From the NCBI RefSeq assembly GCF_030540545.1, contig NZ_JAUNVZ010000003.1, positions 1 through 64,000 of the forward strand: a stretch of 64,000 bases of DNA, given 5' to 3'. The translations under genes and the position numbers were made by a program. This DNA comes from Rothia sp. (in: high G+C Gram-positive bacteria) (lineage in GTDB: Bacteria; Actinomycetota; Actinomycetes; Actinomycetales; Micrococcaceae). Each line of letters opens with the position of its first letter. The stretch's first letter is position 1. The notes beneath the pieces were generated by a model. That model was not told the origin of the DNA and did not search any database. It saw nothing but the letters and a program-made list of their open reading frames with translations. Positions 61,642 to 64,000 of the stretch are shown here, in pieces.

Positions 61642-62262
61642 TTAGCGCCCGGAAACACCCGAGACCGCATTATCCTGGCATTGCTGCAGCTCGCTGACGG
61701 TCAGCGCATTCTCCGCACAGGAGCGCGCATCATTGACCGAGGGCAGCAGCAGCGCCGTCAGGCTCATCATGAGGGTTCCCAGCGAGAGGAACATAGCCAT
61801 GCCGACAACAATATAGGTCAGCGCCGGGCCGCGGAAGGACGCGCAACGCACAATCACGGTCACACCCAGGCCAATGGTCGCAGCGGCGAAAAGGAAAGCG
61901 ACCACCAGCCACAGGGTACCGGGCAGGGTCATTGCCCAGGTGGCGGCAAACATGCAGGCAAGAGCGCCCCAGGTCATGGCGCGCACGCTGCGTAGCTTGG
62001 CGGAGCGTTCTTCTTCGCTCAGTTGAGGGCGCGCAGGTGCCGGCTGCTGATAATACGCAGGAGGTACCTGCTGAGGCTGCGCCTGGTGAATCTGCGCGGG
62101 CTGAACCGGCTGTACAGGTTGAACCGGCTGTGCTGGCGCCTGCTGAGCGTTCTGCTCGGCCGCGGGTGCCTGCACGGGCGCGTTCTGCACAGTAGTGTTG
62201 TGCTCGTGGCTTGCGGGCTGTTCGTGGCTCGCGGGCTGCGAGGGGGTGGGGCTTTGAGACAT
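61642..62262 (-). CDS. Proline/glutamine-rich membrane protein
   Basis: A 206-residue protein. The N-terminal 85 residues are disordered, rich in Pro, Gln, Ala and His with repeats QPVQPVQPVQPAQ and QPQQVPPAYYQQP. The following 115 residues have three membrane helices (SVRAMTWGALACMFAATWAMTL onward), resembling small DUF4190-type proteins. A Cys pair in the C-terminal part (RSCAENALTVSELQQCQDN) may form a disulfide outside the cell. The start at ATG 62262 fits the leaderless pattern TACCCT, six bases, ATG. Confidence 0.75.
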   Translation of the reverse strand: MSQSPTPSQPASHEQPASHEHNTTVQNAPVQAPAAEQNAQQAPAQPVQPVQPVQPAQIHQAQPQQVPPAYYQQPAPARPQLSEEERSAKLRSVRAMTWGALACMFAATWAMTLPGTLWLVVAFLFAAATIGLGVTVIVRCASFRGPALTYIVVGMAMFLSLGTLMMSLTALLLPSVNDARSCAENALTVSELQQCQDNAVSGVSGR

Positions 62263-62274
62263 ATCTCTAGGGTA
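62260..62274 (-). promoter_or_regulatory. Leaderless promoter: TACCCT, 6 nt, ATG
   Basis: On the minus strand TACCCT is followed by AGAGAT and ATG 62262. The hexamer is identical to that of the gene starting at 24725, and the spacer to that at 44560. Confidence 0.65.
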
Positions 62275-62367
62275 CCGGAGAAGGGCTCAACGTTGAATTT
62301 TTCACATTGACGCCTTAAAGCACTCCGCCCGGCTGTGTGCGCCCCGCCGGTACGATAGACTGGAGGA

Positions 62368-62925
62368 GTGCGTATTGTGATTATGGTCTCCGGCTCTGGT
62401 ACAAATTGTCAAGCGGTTTTGGATGCGGTGGCATCCGGCGCCCTCTCCGCCGATATTTTGGCGGTTGGTGCTGATAAGCCCTGCACCGGTATTGAGCGCG
62501 CTCGCGCCGCCGGTGTTGAAACCTTCCTGGTGGAACCCAAGGATTTTGAATCTCGCAGTGACTGGAACCGTGCTCTGGAAGAAAAGATTGCTTCCTACGC
62601 CCCCGATTATGTCCTCTTCGCAGGCTTTATGCGCATTGTTGACGCGCAGCTGGTCTCCCGTTTTGAGAACCGCATTATTAATACTCACCCGGCTCTTCTG
62701 CCCTCCTTCCCGGGCGCTCACGGTGTGCGTGACGCCATGGCGCACGGTGTAAAGATTACCGGTGTGACCGTGCACTTTGTGGACTCCGGTGTGGACACCG
62801 GCCCGATTCTGGCGCAGGCAGCTGTTCCCGTGCTGCCCGAGGATACCGAAGAGTCCCTGCACGAACGCATTAAGGAACAGGAGCGTCCGCTTCTGGTTGC
62901 TACTCTGGCCTCCCTGGCCTCCTAA
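62368..62925 (+). CDS. purN: Phosphoribosylglycinamide formyltransferase
   Basis: A 185-residue PurN catalysing formyl transfer to GAR in purine synthesis. Recognisable blocks are MVSGSGTNCQAVLDAV, VLFAGFMRIVDAQLVSRFENRIINTHPALLPSFPGAHG (Asn and His catalytic residues), and GVTVHFVDSGVDTGPILAQ (Asp). GTG start with GGAGGA just before it. It is followed by purH 105 bases later; the gap holds a small hairpin AGCTGCC/GGCAGCT (62929-62957). Confidence 0.96.
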   Translation: MRIVIMVSGSGTNCQAVLDAVASGALSADILAVGADKPCTGIERARAAGVETFLVEPKDFESRSDWNRALEEKIASYAPDYVLFAGFMRIVDAQLVSRFENRIINTHPALLPSFPGAHGVRDAMAHGVKITGVTVHFVDSGVDTGPILAQAAVPVLPEDTEESLHERIKEQERPLLVATLASLAS

Positions 62926-63029
62926 AGCTGCCCACACGGCATATGACCCCGGCAGCTTGATGAGCTGGCGGGATACAAGAAAAGCGGGCTACACCCGTTG
63001 ACCCATCCACGAAAGAATCTGGAGTATCT

Positions 63030-64000
63030 GTGTCTCTTATTCAGCTCGATCGCGTGCCTCTGCGCCGCGCCCTGATTTCCGTATACGATAAGACCGGTTT
63101 GGCGGAATTGGCTCAGGGTCTGCACGCAGCTGGCGTGAGCCTGGTGTCCACCGGTTCCACCGCCTCCACCATCGCGGCTGCCGGTGTTCCGGTGACCGAG
63201 GTGAGCGAAATTACCGGTTTCCCGGAGGTTCTGGAGGGTCGCGTGAAGACCCTGCACCCGCGTATCCACGCCGGTATTCTGGCTGACCGCCGCAAGCAGG
63301 ACCACATTGATACCCTCAAGGAACTGGATGTTGAGGCATTCGACCTGGTGGTTGTGAACCTGTACCCCTTCGTTGAGACCGTGGCAGCCGGCGGCACCCA
63401 GGACGAAATCATTGAGAAGATCGACATTGGCGGTCCCTCCATGGTGCGCGCAGCGGCAAAGAACCACGACGCTGTTGCAGTGGTCGTTGACCCCGCCGAC
63501 TACGATGCTGTGATCGCTGCAGCTCAGGACGGCGGCTTCTCCCTGGCAGCACGCCGCCGCCTGGCAGCAAACGCTTTCGCTCACACCGCAGCATACGATA
63601 ACGCCGTGGCAGAGTGGACCAGCCAGCAGTTCGCCAACGATGAGGATGCCTCCTTCTTCCCGCCCTACGCCGGCGTGAACTTCGAGCGCAGCGAATCCCT
63701 GCGCTACGGCGAGAACCCCCACCAGCAGGCAGCTCTCTACGCCGAGGTGAACCCCACCCCCGGTATCGCTCAGGCTGAGCAGCTGGGCGGTAAGGCAATG
63801 AGCTACAACAACTACGTGGATGCCGACGCAGCTCTGCGCGCAGCCTACGACTTCGATCAGCCCGCTGTTGCCGTGGTCAAGCACAATAACCCCTGCGGTA
63901 TTGCTGTAGCTTCTGCCGATGCAGCCGACCCGATCGCTGAGGCACACGCAAAGGCCCACGCCTGCGACCCGCTCTCTGCATACGGTGGTGTGATTGCCGC
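63030..64000 (+). CDS. purH: Bifunctional AICAR formyltransferase / IMP cyclohydrolase (5' part)
   Basis: The first 323 residues of PurH; the gene runs off the right edge. It starts at GTG 63030 with GGAG nine bases upstream and reads [20 protein letters not shown]. The IMP cyclohydrolase domain (residues 1-200) shows [36 protein letters not shown] and [15 protein letters not shown]. The AICAR transformylase domain begins with [14 protein letters not shown] and includes [11 protein letters not shown]. The two activities perform the last two steps of IMP synthesis; operon with purN. Confidence 0.96.
   Translation, partial: MSLIQLDRVPLRRALISVYDKTGLAELAQGLHAAGVSLVSTGSTASTIAAAGVPVTEVSEITGFPEVLEGRVKTLHPRIHAGILADRRKQDHIDTLKELDVEAFDLVVVNLYPFVETVAAGGTQDEIIEKIDIGGPSMVRAAAKNHDAVAVVVDPADYDAVIAAAQDGGFSLAARRRLAANAFAHTAAYDNAVAEWTSQQFANDEDASFFPPYAGVNFERSESLRYGENPHQQAALYAEVNPTPGIAQAEQLGGKAMSYNNYVDADAALRAAYDFDQPAVAVVKHNNPCGIAVASADAADPIAEAHAKAHACDPLSAYGGVIA

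Noticed and set aside
1..64000. CRISPR array, prophage or insertion sequence
   Set aside because: No regularly spaced repeats of CRISPR length, no transposase, integrase or phage structural proteins were found among the frames read.

Overview
The window looks like chromosome of a high-GC actinobacterium of the Micrococcaceae, most probably Rothia. This rests on actinobacterial gene sets and orders: a DUF6350 membrane protein before purN-purH; a heat-shock cluster dnaK-grpE-dnaJ-hspR with a HAIR-type operator; a cysteine-free rpmB-rpmG-rpsN cluster; and many start codons placed for leaderless transcription. The genus is recalled from general resemblance and was not tested by a search.

Layout. 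1-4300: a highly charged TPR-like protein flanked by copies of a 23-bp repeat, tRNA-Thr(TGT), and an AT3-SGNH O-acyltransferase. 4600-10000: a ferric-siderophore ABC importer (binding lipoprotein, two FecCD permeases, ATPase) and a siderophore-interacting reductase, then an SGNH hydrolase. 11000-12900: an 830-bp gene-free region with helically phased TTAA motifs and a structured leader, then rpmB-rpmG-rpsN and hup. 13100-16500: four tandem paralogous lipoprotein genes built from an 18-residue W-containing repeat. 16860-19740: copper genes copC and copD-ctaG. 20030-23600: lldD with stacked operator-like sites, and a thioredoxin-NHL protein.

23700-28500: membrane proteins, an orphan gene bracketed by two copies of one palindrome, a methyltransferase and a MauE-thioredoxin fusion. 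28600-31030: a lower-GC PstI/BsuBI-type restriction-modification pair next to tRNA-Gly(CCC). 31500-33400: dcd and an HprK-like P-loop protein. 33500-34800: an AT-richer pair, a lipoprotein and a secreted crystallin-like protein. 35170-40470: an MFS transporter, a DUF4235 protein, and a TPP riboswitch controlling the thiamine-precursor ECF transporter ykoE-ykoD-ykoC. 40600-44560: a small membrane protein, pabC-like lyase, drug efflux MFS, small kinase and LMW tyrosine phosphatase. 44900-49010: dnaK-grpE, then dnaJ-hspR. 49080-58180: trmB, an amino-acid permease, tex and a SWIM-SNF2 ATPase that converges on tex with one base between stops. 58490-59330: a small antitoxin-like protein and a PIN-domain protein. 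59490-64000: DUF6350, a proline/glutamine-rich membrane protein, purN and the 5' part of purH.

Best candidates for something undescribed: the four-gene W-repeat lipoprotein array; the phased-TTAA region plus the rpmB leader with mutually exclusive hairpins; the uniform leaderless start architecture; the hairpin that could sequester the 5' strand of the TPP aptamer; and the terminator-split antitoxin/PIN pair. No CRISPR array, prophage or insertion sequence was seen.
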